Below are positions 1 through 6,442 of a stretch of 8,042 bases of DNA, one piece after another. The notes below the pieces were generated by a model. It was not told the DNA's origin, searched no databases, and saw only the letters and a list, made by a program, of their open reading frames with translations. The stretch is from an uncultured bacterium (GTDB lineage Bacteria > Pseudomonadota > Gammaproteobacteria > Burkholderiales > Burkholderiaceae_D): assembly GCA_903872555.1 (NCBI GenBank), contig CAIQLE010000107.1, positions 1-8,042 on the forward strand. The letters run 5' to 3'. The position numbers and the translations under genes were made by a program. Numbering within the stretch: position 1 is the first letter of the stretch; each line of letters starts with the position of its first letter.

Positions 1-2474
1 AATTTGATGACACCGGTGAATGGAGTAATAAGCGGCATGCCGGCCATGGCGACTGGTTGCTGCCTGCCACCTATGAACTCAATCCTACGCAGGTAGCGCG
101 TGCCATAGCCTCGCGCATTTCGCGTTACTTCGCAGGTCATCCGATAGAACAGCGTGTGCGCGAACGACTGGCTTATCTGGAATCACGTGAGGCCGTACTG
201 AAAGTCAGCAGTAATCCGCAAAAAGATCGCATACCGTATTTTTGCTCAGGCTGTCCGCATAACACCTCGACCCGCGTGCCGGAAGGCAGTCGCGCACTGG
301 CAGGCATAGGCTGTCATTACATGTCCTTGTGGATGGACAGATCGACCGCCACCTTCACCCACATGGGTGCCGAAGGCACGACCTGGATAGGCCATGCACC
401 CTTCACCACCGAGCCGCATGTGTTTGCCAATATCGGCGACGGCACTTACTACCATTCTGGTTTGCTGGCCATACGCGCTGCGGCGGCTTCCAAGGTCAAT
501 ATGACCTATAAGATTTTGTTTAACGATGCTGTGGCCATGACAGGCGGACAGACGCATGACGGCCCGCTCGATCCGGCCAGCATTTCGCGTCAGGTGGCAG
601 CTGAAGGCGTGACGCCCATTATCGTGGTCACCGATGAGCCTGACAAATATCCGGCCACTACGAACTGGGCGCCCGGCGTAACGATTCGTCATCGCAGCGA
701 ACTCGATGCCGTGCAGCGTGAGCTGCGTGAAGTCAAAGGCGTTTCAGCGATTATTTATGACCAGACCTGTGCATCTGAAAAACGGCGCCGCCGCAAACGC
801 AATGCCTATCCTGATCCTGCCAAGCGTGCCGTCATCAATGAAGCGGTGTGTGAAGGTTGTGGTGATTGCAGCGTCAAATCCAACTGTCTCTCGGTAGAAC
901 CGCTGGAGACTGAATTCGGCCGTAAGCGCCAGATCAATCAGTCTACCTGCAACAAGGATTTTTCTTGCGTCACAGGTTTCTGCCCCAGCTTCGTGACAGT
1001 CGAAGGTGGTCAGCTGAAAAAGCCGAAAAAACTGGCGCTCAACCAAACGGCCAAGGCAGGTGAAACGGCGCTGTCGCGCGCACAGCAATTGCCGCAGCCA
1101 AGCCTGCCACAGTTGCCGCAGCCGTATGGCGTGCTGGTGACAGGTATCGGTGGTACGGGTGTGGTGACCGTCGGTCAGATACTCGCGATGGCGGCGCACG
1201 TCGCAGGCAAGGCCTGCAGCGTGCTGGATATGAGTGGTCTTGCGCAAAAAGGCGGTCCGGTTTTGTCGCACGTGCGTCTGGCCGAGTCGGATGAACATAT
1301 TCATTCCACACGTGTAGGAACCGGCGCTGCTGATCTGGTGATTGGTTGTGATGTGATTGTCGCGGGCAGTAAAGATGCTTTATCGCGCATGGGGCATGGC
1401 CGCACACATGCAGTCATCAATGCCACATTGGCACCGACCGCAGCGTTTGTGAAAAATCCTGACTGGGAATATCCGGACAGCTCGGCAGCAGACAATATAC
1501 GCACAGCCTGCGGTGATGAAGCCGTAGCAGCGGTTCAGGCCGGTAAGCTCGCAACAGCGCTGATGGGCGATGCGATCGCCACCAATATGTTCATGCTGGG
1601 CTATGCATGGCAGCGCGGCTGGGTGCCTTTGTCAGAGGCAGCGCTTTTGAAAGCGATAGAACTGAATGGGGTGTCGGTAGATTTCAATCAGCAATCCTTT
1701 GCCTGGGGCCGGCTGGCTGCGCATGATCTGTCAGATGTAGAGAAATCATTGCAGGCACTCGCCCCGGCACAAGTCATTGCATTCAAGCGCACACCGACGC
1801 TGGATGAACTCATGCAGCGCCGTATCGAGTTCCTGACTGCGTATCAAAACAAAGCTTATGCAGACACCTACCGCGTGTTTGTCGATCAGGTGCGCGCTGC
1901 TGAAAATGCTGTTGCGGCCTCTGCTCAGCCACTGCGTCTGACGGAAGCCGTCGCGCGTTATCTGTTCAAGCTGATGGCCTATAAAGATGAATATGAAGTT
2001 GCACGTCTGCATAGCGATGGCGCATTCAAGGCTAAGATTGCCGGCATGTTCGAAGGCGATTATCAGGTCAAATATCATCTGGCACCGCCCTTACTGTCTA
2101 AGCGCGATGCACAGGGTCATCTGATCAAGCGTCAGTTCGGCAGCTGGGTCGGCAAGGTGTTTCCTGTGCTGGCCAGCCTGCGCTTTTTGCGCGGCAGCGT
2201 ATTCGATCCCTTTGGCTATACCGAAGAGCGACAGTCAGAGCGCGCTTTGATTGTGAGTTATCGCGAGATGATTGCAGGTCTGTTGCCAGGATTGCGTGCG
2301 GAGAATCTGGCGCAAATGGTCGAGCTGGCCAGAATTCCGGAAGACATACGCGGCTATGGTCACGTCAAGGAAAGGCATCTGAAAAACGCAAAGCAAAAAG
2401 AAGCCGCTTTGCTGGCCGCCCTGAAACCCGAAGTTCAGCCGCACGACCCGGAGGCAGGGCGTCAGGCGGCCTGA
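1..2474 (+). CDS. Indolepyruvate ferredoxin oxidoreductase, fused alpha/beta type, C-terminal part (5' end outside window)
   Basis: This enzyme oxidatively decarboxylates aryl-2-oxo acids such as indolepyruvate to acyl-CoA, passing electrons to ferredoxin. The frame is open from base 3 with no stop. The TTG at 57 is an internal Leu codon, so the gene is cut by the window edge; full fused enzymes are about 1,150-1,200 residues. Visible in order are: CSGC (nt 243-254); the TPP-binding part with GDGT (435-446) and NDAVAM (522-539); a cysteine cluster C-x2-C-x2-C-x5-C (849-887) with three further Cys at 948, 966 and 981, fitting Fe-S binding; a Gln/Pro linker (about 1083-1127); the gamma/IorB domain with GIGGTG (1143-1160) and DMSGLAQKGG (1227-1256); and a C-terminal region resembling DUF6537. 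It ends with TGA and converges on queC. Family assignment is firm; the substrate is inferred, because related fusions may accept other 2-oxo acids. Confidence 0.95.
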   Translation, partial: FDDTGEWSNKRHAGHGDWLLPATYELNPTQVARAIASRISRYFAGHPIEQRVRERLAYLESREAVLKVSSNPQKDRIPYFCSGCPHNTSTRVPEGSRALAGIGCHYMSLWMDRSTATFTHMGAEGTTWIGHAPFTTEPHVFANIGDGTYYHSGLLAIRAAAASKVNMTYKILFNDAVAMTGGQTHDGPLDPASISRQVAAEGVTPIIVVTDEPDKYPATTNWAPGVTIRHRSELDAVQRELREVKGVSAIIYDQTCASEKRRRRKRNAYPDPAKRAVINEAVCEGCGDCSVKSNCLSVEPLETEFGRKRQINQSTCNKDFSCVTGFCPSFVTVEGGQLKKPKKLALNQTAKAGETALSRAQQLPQPSLPQLPQPYGVLVTGIGGTGVVTVGQILAMAAHVAGKACSVLDMSGLAQKGGPVLSHVRLAESDEHIHSTRVGTGAADLVIGCDVIVAGSKDALSRMGHGRTHAVINATLAPTAAFVKNPDWEYPDSSAADNIRTACGDEAVAAVQAGKLATALMGDAIATNMFMLGYAWQRGWVPLSEAALLKAIELNGVSVDFNQQSFAWGRLAAHDLSDVEKSLQALAPAQVIAFKRTPTLDELMQRRIEFLTAYQNKAYADTYRVFVDQVRAAENAVAASAQPLRLTEAVARYLFKLMAYKDEYEVARLHSDGAFKAKIAGMFEGDYQVKYHLAPPLLSKRDAQGHLIKRQFGSWVGKVFPVLASLRFLRGSVFDPFGYTEERQSERALIVSYREMIAGLLPGLRAENLAQMVELARIPEDIRGYGHVKERHLKNAKQKEAALLAALKPEVQPHDPEAGRQAA

Positions 2475-2481
2475 GCGGATG

Positions 2482-2519
2482 CAGCACTTCAGCTCCTGAG
2501 AGCCGGGGCTGAAGTGCTG
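2482..2519. terminator. Hairpin between convergent genes, possible bidirectional terminator
   Basis: The arms CAGCACTTCAGC (2482-2493) and GCTGAAGTGCTG (2508-2519) are perfectly complementary over 12 bp. They can extend three pairs inward (one G-U), leaving an 8-base loop. The hairpin lies just past the oxidoreductase stop and covers the queC stop codon and its last eight or so codons. Neither strand has a T-run after the stem, so it is not a classical intrinsic terminator. It could act as a transcript-end stabiliser or a weak two-way terminator. Confidence 0.45.
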
Positions 2520-3208
2520 GCCACAAACTGCCTGTATCCCTTGGCGCGTAATTCACATGCCGGGCAAGTGCCGCAGCCATAGCCCCAGTCATGCAGTGCG
2601 CCACGTTCACCGAGATAACAGGTGTGCGTGTCGCTGCGTATCAGTTCCACCAGCGGCTTGCCACCGAGCTCCCGGGCGAGTGCCCAGGTGGCTGATTTGT
2701 CCAGCCACATCAATGGCGTTTCTATACCGAGCTGCGTGTCCATGCCTAGCTGCAGGGCGGTCTGCAATGCACGCAGCGTGTCGTCGCGACAGTCGGGATA
2801 ACCTGAATAATCTGTTTCACACATGCCACCTACGATGACATCAATACCGCGCCGGTAGGCCAGTGCCGCAGCCAGCGTGATGAAGAGCAGGTTGCGTCCG
2901 GGGACAAAGGTATTCGGCAATCCATTCGCCTGCATGGCAATGGCGGCGTTACTGGTCAGGGCGGTGTCTGAAATACTGCCCAGCACAGATAAATCGAGCA
3001 CATGATCTTCACCCAGACGCTGCGGCCATTCCGGTTTCAGTGCGGGCATGGCCTGCAATAAATGTGGCCGCAGGCTGAGTTCAATCACGTGACGCTGGCC
3101 ATAGTCAAAGCCCACCGTTTCCACTCTGTCGTAGCGCGACAGTGCCCAGGCAAGACAAGTGGCGGAGTCTTGTCCGCCAGAGAACAATACCAGTGCAGAC
3201 GTACTCAT
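2489..3208 (-). CDS. queC: 7-cyano-7-deazaguanine synthase QueC
   Basis: QueC converts 7-carboxy-7-deazaguanine to preQ0 with ATP and ammonia, a cytoplasmic step on the way to queuosine in tRNA. The 239-residue protein is of normal length. It has the PP-loop ATP motif SGGQDS (residues 10-15), the conserved FVPGRN (101-106) and [11 protein letters not shown] (131-141), and four zinc-ligand cysteines C197, C212, C215 and C218. The spacing C-x14-C-x2-C-x2-C is longer at the first gap than in E. coli QueC (x8 from memory), as I would expect for betaproteobacterial forms. The ATG overlaps the stop of the upstream DUF3108 gene as ATGA, implying translational coupling; a weak GAGAAG lies 11 bases upstream. 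No other queuosine gene is in the window and I see no preQ1 riboswitch. If the upstream amber codon stops ribosomes, coupling to queC would be weakened. Confidence 0.97.
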   Translation of the reverse strand: MSTSALVLFSGGQDSATCLAWALSRYDRVETVGFDYGQRHVIELSLRPHLLQAMPALKPEWPQRLGEDHVLDLSVLGSISDTALTSNAAIAMQANGLPNTFVPGRNLLFITLAAALAYRRGIDVIVGGMCETDYSGYPDCRDDTLRALQTALQLGMDTQLGIETPLMWLDKSATWALARELGGKPLVELIRSDTHTCYLGERGALHDWGYGCGTCPACELRAKGYRQFVASTSAPALRS

Positions 3209-3948
3209 TTTTTGCTGATCTTCTCTATGGATTGTTCGATGTAATCACCATTGGGTTCTGAAAAACGTATGCGCACGGGGAACCATTCTTTTTCAGGAGC
3301 CAGCCAGATATCGACTTGTGTGGTGCTGCTTTTGTCGGCCGGGATGTGCGCCAGATGCAGAGTATCAAGCTCGCCTAATGCCGTCGACAAATGCTGCCGG
3401 TCTTTGACCTGAAAGGTCCAGGGCTCGCCCGCGCGATGACCCGCAACAAAAAACTGCCAGCTCGATCCCTGAGTAAAACTATCCGGCTTGGCTCTGGCGA
3501 TCGACAATAATTCCCACAGCACGCTGACACGGTCTTGTTCACCGCCTTTGATCATATGCGGGGCGCCATTGCCCGCAAAATTAATTTGACCTGCAGTGCG
3601 ATCAAAGCTGATGGCCAGCGCTTCTTTGCGAAAGCGCCGGGTAGACTAACTGTTCGGCGCCAGACCATAGCGGTCCAGCCCGCCTTCGCTTTTTTCAGAG
3701 AGTAAAACACCGGTCAGCGCAGTGCGTGTCTCGAACAGCAACTGATATTGTCCCTCGCGCAGAGCCCAGTCGATTTGTCCGCTGCCGTCCAGCACCAGAC
3801 CATGCACGTCAGCCCGTATGCTGTAATTCAGCTGTGCCGAAGGGGGTGGTTTGACTGCACGCTTTTCTTGCGCCACGACCTGACAAGAGATAGCGCCAAG
3901 CAGGGTGCAGAGCGATATCAGATAAAGAAAATGCTTGTGAACTTTCAA
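3205..3948 (-). pseudogene. Short DUF3108 family protein interrupted by an in-frame amber codon
   Basis: This frame encodes a 247-position exported DUF3108 protein of unknown function, with TAG at codon 101 (bases 3646-3648). Residues 1-27 look like a signal peptide (basic MKVHKH, then a hydrophobic stretch to about residue 21). Cleavage near VVA-Q is likely, and a weak lipobox at C22 is possible. The domain spans about residues 34-247 and ends with WLAPEKEWFPVRIRF, nearly the same as WLAPDKEWYPVKIRH in the adjacent paralogue. The amber falls three residues after the Pro of GLAP; at the same place the paralogue has Tyr208 (GIMP-LIY), so a TAT/TAC to TAG change is the simple explanation. The frame on both sides is intact and ends exactly in the ATGA overlap with queC, which argues for a recent mutation, an error in the sequence, or readthrough. 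The start is TTG, since a TAG lies two codons upstream and a good ribosome-binding site is present. Confidence 0.85.
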
Positions 3949-3955
3949 TCGCTAG

Positions 3956-3960
3956 CCTCA
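3956..3960 (-). promoter_or_regulatory. Ribosome-binding site supporting a TTG start
   Basis: TGAGG on the minus strand lies 7 bases before the TTG at 3948. The only in-frame codons upstream are CGA and then TAG, and no ATG or GTG lies near the signal peptide start. This site therefore fixes TTG as the start of the short DUF3108 gene. Confidence 0.65.
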
Positions 3961-4007
3961 AATTTCAGAGTGAGATAAATAATCAATGACAGTGTTCGCC
4001 TGCATGC

Positions 4008-5075
4008 TCAGTTTTTTATTTTCAGCTGAGTCAGCAACATGTCGATACTGTTTCCGTTTTTGTCCATATGACGTATTTTTACTGGATACCATTCCTTATC
4101 AGGTGCCAGCCATACATCTAATTGCTTTTCAAAGTTATTCTCGCCGGGGATAACCGAGAGTCGCCAGGCCGATAGATTGCCCAGCTCGGTCACCATATTT
4201 TCGCGCCCATTCACATAGACGCGCCAGTTTTCTGCTTCCTTTGCGCCGGCCACGACCATTTCAATGACCAGTCCCGGTACAAACTTCTCCGGATCACCCC
4301 GCCCCAGCGACGCCAGCTGCCATAGCCAGCTGCCCCTGTCCTGTTCACCGCCATGCGTGGGCTGTACGCGGGTAGAGGCTGAAAAGCTGATGGTTTTGCT
4401 GTCGCGGTTGAAGTGCGTATTGGTCTCTGAATGGGTGATGCGTTTTTCAGCGTAGATGAGCGGCATGATGCCCAGACTACCTACGTCGCCTTTGCTCTGG
4501 TAAGTAAACAAAGTAAACAACAGATAACTGGCTTCGCCTGAGAGGCTGTAATGCTGTCCGTCCTGCCGCCAGCTAATTTTTCCGCGCCCCGTCATGCGGC
4601 CACCATTTCTGACACCGACCACATCATAGGCAAGCTCGGCAGACGGAGGCAGACTGGCATGTTCGAATAAAGCCGGTGCAGAGCCTGATGCTTCCGCCTG
4701 CTTATCATGCGCCTGCATATCGTTTGCGCTGAGTGCCGAGCTTACTTCAGGCATGACCTCCGGTGCGGTCGCGGCGGGAGCCTCGGCTACAGGAATTGCC
4801 GCAACCGCAGCCTCCGGCTGAGCCTTGGCTGGCGCTGCTGCTGGTGTTATTTTTTTCTCGGGGGCTGAGGCCTTGGTTGGTGTTTCGGTTTGCAAGCTGA
4901 TGCTGACGACCTCGGCTTCTTCTTCGTCCAGCAGATTCATCAGTTTCATTTCATTCTTCAGGAATTCGATCAGCATCAGGTGCGCTATGACCGACAGCAA
5001 AAGAATGATCAACACAAAGCCCAGCTTGCGGCGGGAAGTTTGTGTCAGTTTGGGAAATGAGAGGCGCTCAGACAT
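4008..5075 (-). CDS. Membrane-anchored DUF3108 domain protein with Pro/Ala-rich linker
   Basis: This is a 355-residue protein of unknown function. It has a short cytoplasmic N-terminus with SRRK, one transmembrane helix (about residues 18-39) that resembles the N-terminal anchor of TonB-like proteins, and an acidic patch DEEEAE (50-55). A low-complexity Ala/Pro/Glu/Lys linker (about 62-140) follows, then a DUF3108 domain (about 143-355). The domain is probably periplasmic, reaching out on the linker. Conserved points include GIMPLIYAEKR (202-212), HGGEQDR (241-247) and DVWLAPDKEWYPVKIR (320-335). It is followed after 59 bases by a shorter paralogue with its own signal peptide and then by queC, all on the same strand. 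The ATG is the only in-frame ATG before a TGA 19 bases upstream, but no clear Shine-Dalgarno precedes it. The role is not known; the envelope location is an inference. Confidence 0.88.
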   Translation of the reverse strand: MSERLSFPKLTQTSRRKLGFVLIILLLSVIAHLMLIEFLKNEMKLMNLLDEEEAEVVSISLQTETPTKASAPEKKITPAAAPAKAQPEAAVAAIPVAEAPAATAPEVMPEVSSALSANDMQAHDKQAEASGSAPALFEHASLPPSAELAYDVVGVRNGGRMTGRGKISWRQDGQHYSLSGEASYLLFTLFTYQSKGDVGSLGIMPLIYAEKRITHSETNTHFNRDSKTISFSASTRVQPTHGGEQDRGSWLWQLASLGRGDPEKFVPGLVIEMVVAGAKEAENWRVYVNGRENMVTELGNLSAWRLSVIPGENNFEKQLDVWLAPDKEWYPVKIRHMDKNGNSIDMLLTQLKIKN

Positions 5076-5170
5076 ATCGCTAGTGTAATGAATTCAGATC
5101 TTGTCAGCTTTGAATTAATGAACTGTTACATGTCCTTATTGCGCGGTCTCGCACCTCAAGGGCTCGCTTT

Positions 5171-5187
5171 TTGCCGCCAGGCGGCAA
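5171..5187. repeat. Perfect 17-bp palindrome upstream of phaM
   Basis: TTGCCGCCAGGCGGCAA consists of two 8-bp arms around a single central A at 5179. It lies 65 bases before the phaM ATG and in the divergent gap shared with the DUF3108 unit. The symmetry fits a dimeric repressor operator. It is not a terminator: no T-run follows on either strand. Confidence 0.5.
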
Positions 5188-5198
5188 TCTGCTACTCT
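5171..5198 (+). promoter_or_regulatory. Candidate sigma-70 promoter for phaM
   Basis: TTGCCG (5171-5176, four of six matches to the -35 consensus) and TACTCT (5193-5198, three of six matches to the -10 consensus, including T1, A2 and T6) are 16 bases apart. They would start transcription about 40-50 bases before the phaM ATG. The -35 box would lie inside the palindrome, so a bound regulator could block it. Both boxes are weak, and this remains a candidate. Confidence 0.3.
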
Positions 5199-5237
5199 AG
5201 GTGCACAAGTAGACAGCCTGGTCTGTCTTTTCACAGC

Positions 5238-5244
5238 AGAGGAG
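5238..5244 (+). promoter_or_regulatory. Strong ribosome-binding site of phaM
   Basis: AGAGGAG ends 7 bases before the ATG at 5252. It selects this ATG over the many in-frame Met codons that follow in the Met-rich N-terminus (residues 6, 15, 19 and 22). Confidence 0.8.
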
Positions 5245-5251
5245 AAGCCAA

Positions 5252-5881
5252 ATGAATAACAGTGGCATGAGTGGTTTGCCCGGAGCCAATCCCATGGGCG
5301 ACACCATGGAATTCATGAAAAATCTCTGGGGCTCCATGAAAATCCCCGGCATGGGCATGCCCTCGATGTCAGCGGAAGACATCAACAAACAGATTACGGA
5401 TCTGAAAGCGGTCGAATCCTGGCTGCAGATGAACATGAATATGCTGCGCAGTACGATACAGACGCTGGAAGTCCAGAGTGCCACCCTGAGCGCCTTGCAG
5501 GCCATGAGTGACAGCTTTACTCAGGCCACCGCCCCCAGAGCGGCCAGCAATGATGCGCCGCCCTTTGAGTCGCCTTTTCAGTCCCGGCCCCAAGCTTCCG
5601 AGTTTCATGAGCCAGCCGCTAAGGCAGCGGAGGCGCCCGCTGGCATGCCCGATACGTCTGCGATTTCAGCGCAGTTTGCTAACCCGGCTGTCTGGTGGAA
5701 CGCCATGCAGGAACAATTCTCGAATGCGGTCAGTCAGGCAGTCAAACCCTCTGCCAACGCTAAGAAAAAAACAGCCGCAGGAAACACGGTAAAGAAGAAG
5801 GCCGCAGCAAAAAAATCAACAGCCGCCGCAAAAAAGAGAGCTCCTGCCAAAAAAGCAGCGGCTAAAAAAGACAGCGCCTAA
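5252..5881 (+). CDS. phaM: PhaM-type polyhydroxyalkanoate granule regulatory protein
   Basis: PhaM proteins (best studied in Ralstonia eutropha) bind PHB granules, activate the PHA synthase and attach granules to the nucleoid through a Lys/Ala-rich histone-like tail. Visible in the 209 residues are: a Met/Gly-rich N-terminus with FMKNLWGSMKIPGMGMP (21-37); a conserved helical segment DINKQITDLKAVESWLQMNMNMLRSTIQTLEVQ (43-75, amphipathic and probably self-associating); a variable linker (about 90-140); a WWNAMQEQF block (148-156); and a basic tail (about 165-209) with PAKKA-like pentads. The R. eutropha protein is longer (about 263 residues from memory). The tail here ends where a one-base shift in the 15-bp repeat creates TAA, so it may be shortened. 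The gene stands alone, convergent with the NTF2-like gene, with no obvious terminator. No other PHB gene is in the window. Confidence 0.9.
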   Translation: MNNSGMSGLPGANPMGDTMEFMKNLWGSMKIPGMGMPSMSAEDINKQITDLKAVESWLQMNMNMLRSTIQTLEVQSATLSALQAMSDSFTQATAPRAASNDAPPFESPFQSRPQASEFHEPAAKAAEAPAGMPDTSAISAQFANPAVWWNAMQEQFSNAVSQAVKPSANAKKKTAAGNTVKKKAAAKKSTAAAKKRAPAKKAAAKKDSA

Positions 5882-5963
5882 AAAAGAACTGAATTAGAAA
5901 GACCGCAGTTAAAAATTGGCATTTAAAAAGTCAGTGCTTAAAAATATCGCACTTAAAATTAAC
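5843..5963 (+). repeat. 15-bp tandem repeat of the phaM tail, continuing past the stop codon
   Basis: The unit is roughly GCN-NNT-AAA-AAR-NNN, coding for A-x-K-K-x. Units start at 5843 (PAKKA) and 5858 (AAKKD). After one extra base (A at 5873) they continue at 5874 (GCGCCTAAAAAAGAA), 5889, 5904, 5919, 5934 and 5949 with strict 15-bp spacing. In that shifted frame they read APKKE, LN-stop-KD, RS-stop-KL, AFKKS, VLKNI and ALKIN. The frame then ends at TAG 5982. Only the units before 5873 are in the phaM frame; the rest lie outside the gene and are increasingly degenerate. The region 5882-6000 holds nothing else I can recognise. Confidence 0.65.
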
Positions 5964-6000
5964 AGTGCAGTCAATCAGCTTTAGGTCAATGAAGGAATAA

Positions 6001-6432
6001 TCACTTGCGCGCAAGGCGCTTCAGCAAACGCATGAAGCTGCCTAGCAAGGGCAGTTTTTCATACAGCTCTTCGGCTGCATCCCAGTAATCCCGGTGGAAG
6101 TTGACGCGGCCGTCAGCGGCAAAGCGCACATGAGTTGCGCCGCGTATGCATTGTTCTTCTGCGGAATGACGTTTCATGCGGAATAAAAAATCCCAGCTCA
6201 GAAATGCCTGCTCACCTTGCAGTACATGCTCAGTGATACGAAAGCGCGGCGCATCCACCTGATCGAACATATGCGAAAAAATTCGCGTTACTTCGGCTAT
6301 GCCATGGACTTCGTTAAACGGGTCTTTGAAAAAAGTCTGCTCGGTATAAATCTGCGGCAACTGGGTCACGCTCTCGCGCGACAGCGTTTCGAAGAAAGCA
6401 ATCAGTCGGGCAAGGCTGGCATCATGATTCAT
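6001..6432 (-). CDS. NTF2-like / SnoaL-like family protein
   Basis: This 143-residue single-domain protein has the usual length and pattern of the SnoaL-like branch of the NTF2 fold: an N-terminal helix (LARLIAFFETLS), FFKDPFNEVHG (34-44), a cone-like run of strands with FLSWDFLFRM (77-86) and GATHVRFAADGRV (98-110), and HRDYWDAAEELYEKLPLLG (113-131). The C-terminus is basic (LLKRLARK) and could touch the membrane or another protein. Members of this fold range from small-molecule isomerases and hydrolases to non-catalytic binding proteins; no specific reaction can be read here. It follows the dehydrogenase gene by 10 bases on the same strand and is probably the last gene of the unit that also carries DUF3833. 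Its ribosome-binding site is poor, so it may depend on translation of the gene before it. Confidence 0.87.
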   Translation of the reverse strand: MNHDASLARLIAFFETLSRESVTQLPQIYTEQTFFKDPFNEVHGIAEVTRIFSHMFDQVDAPRFRITEHVLQGEQAFLSWDFLFRMKRHSAEEQCIRGATHVRFAADGRVNFHRDYWDAAEELYEKLPLLGSFMRLLKRLARK

Positions 6433-6442
6433 AGGTTTGCTT

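Noticed and set aside
57..59. TTG as the start of the oxidoreductase
   Set aside because: The frame stays open to the left edge and the codons before it (FDDTGEW...) read as normal family sequence, so TTG is internal Leu and the gene is merely cut by the window.
744..1304. A 186-codon open frame on the minus strand inside the oxidoreductase gene
   Set aside because: It lies fully opposite a well-recognised enzyme frame, has no recognisable domain and has a His/Arg/Thr-rich composition typical of an antisense shadow.
3205..3555. The downstream half of the short DUF3108 gene as a separate 116-residue gene
   Set aside because: It starts in the middle of the domain, lacks a signal peptide and ribosome-binding site, and is in the same frame as the upstream half with only one stop between them.
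3646..3648. The amber codon as a site for pyrrolysine, or for selenocysteine-like recoding
   Set aside because: Pyrrolysine is essentially confined to methanogens and a few anaerobes, selenocysteine uses TGA, and the paralogue has an ordinary Tyr here; mutation or error is simpler.
5076..5160. A leaderless promoter (TACACT just upstream of the ATG at 5075) for the DUF3108 unit
   Set aside because: No -35 element lies at a workable distance (only CTGACA at 14 bases), so it was not listed even though the ribosome-binding site is also weak.
5171..5187. The palindrome as an intrinsic terminator
   Set aside because: The T-run lies before the stem on the plus strand and would be an A-run after it on the minus strand; no gene ends there.
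5508..5792. A 94-codon Pro/Arg-rich open frame overlapping phaM
   Set aside because: It is in another frame of a gene with clear family motifs and a strong ribosome-binding site; its composition is that of a shifted Ala/Pro linker.
5933..5968. AGTGC/GCACT inverted repeats downstream of phaM as a terminator or regulatory hairpin
   Set aside because: Arms are only 5 bp with 10-11-base AT-rich loops, and they are explained by the 15-bp repeat units.
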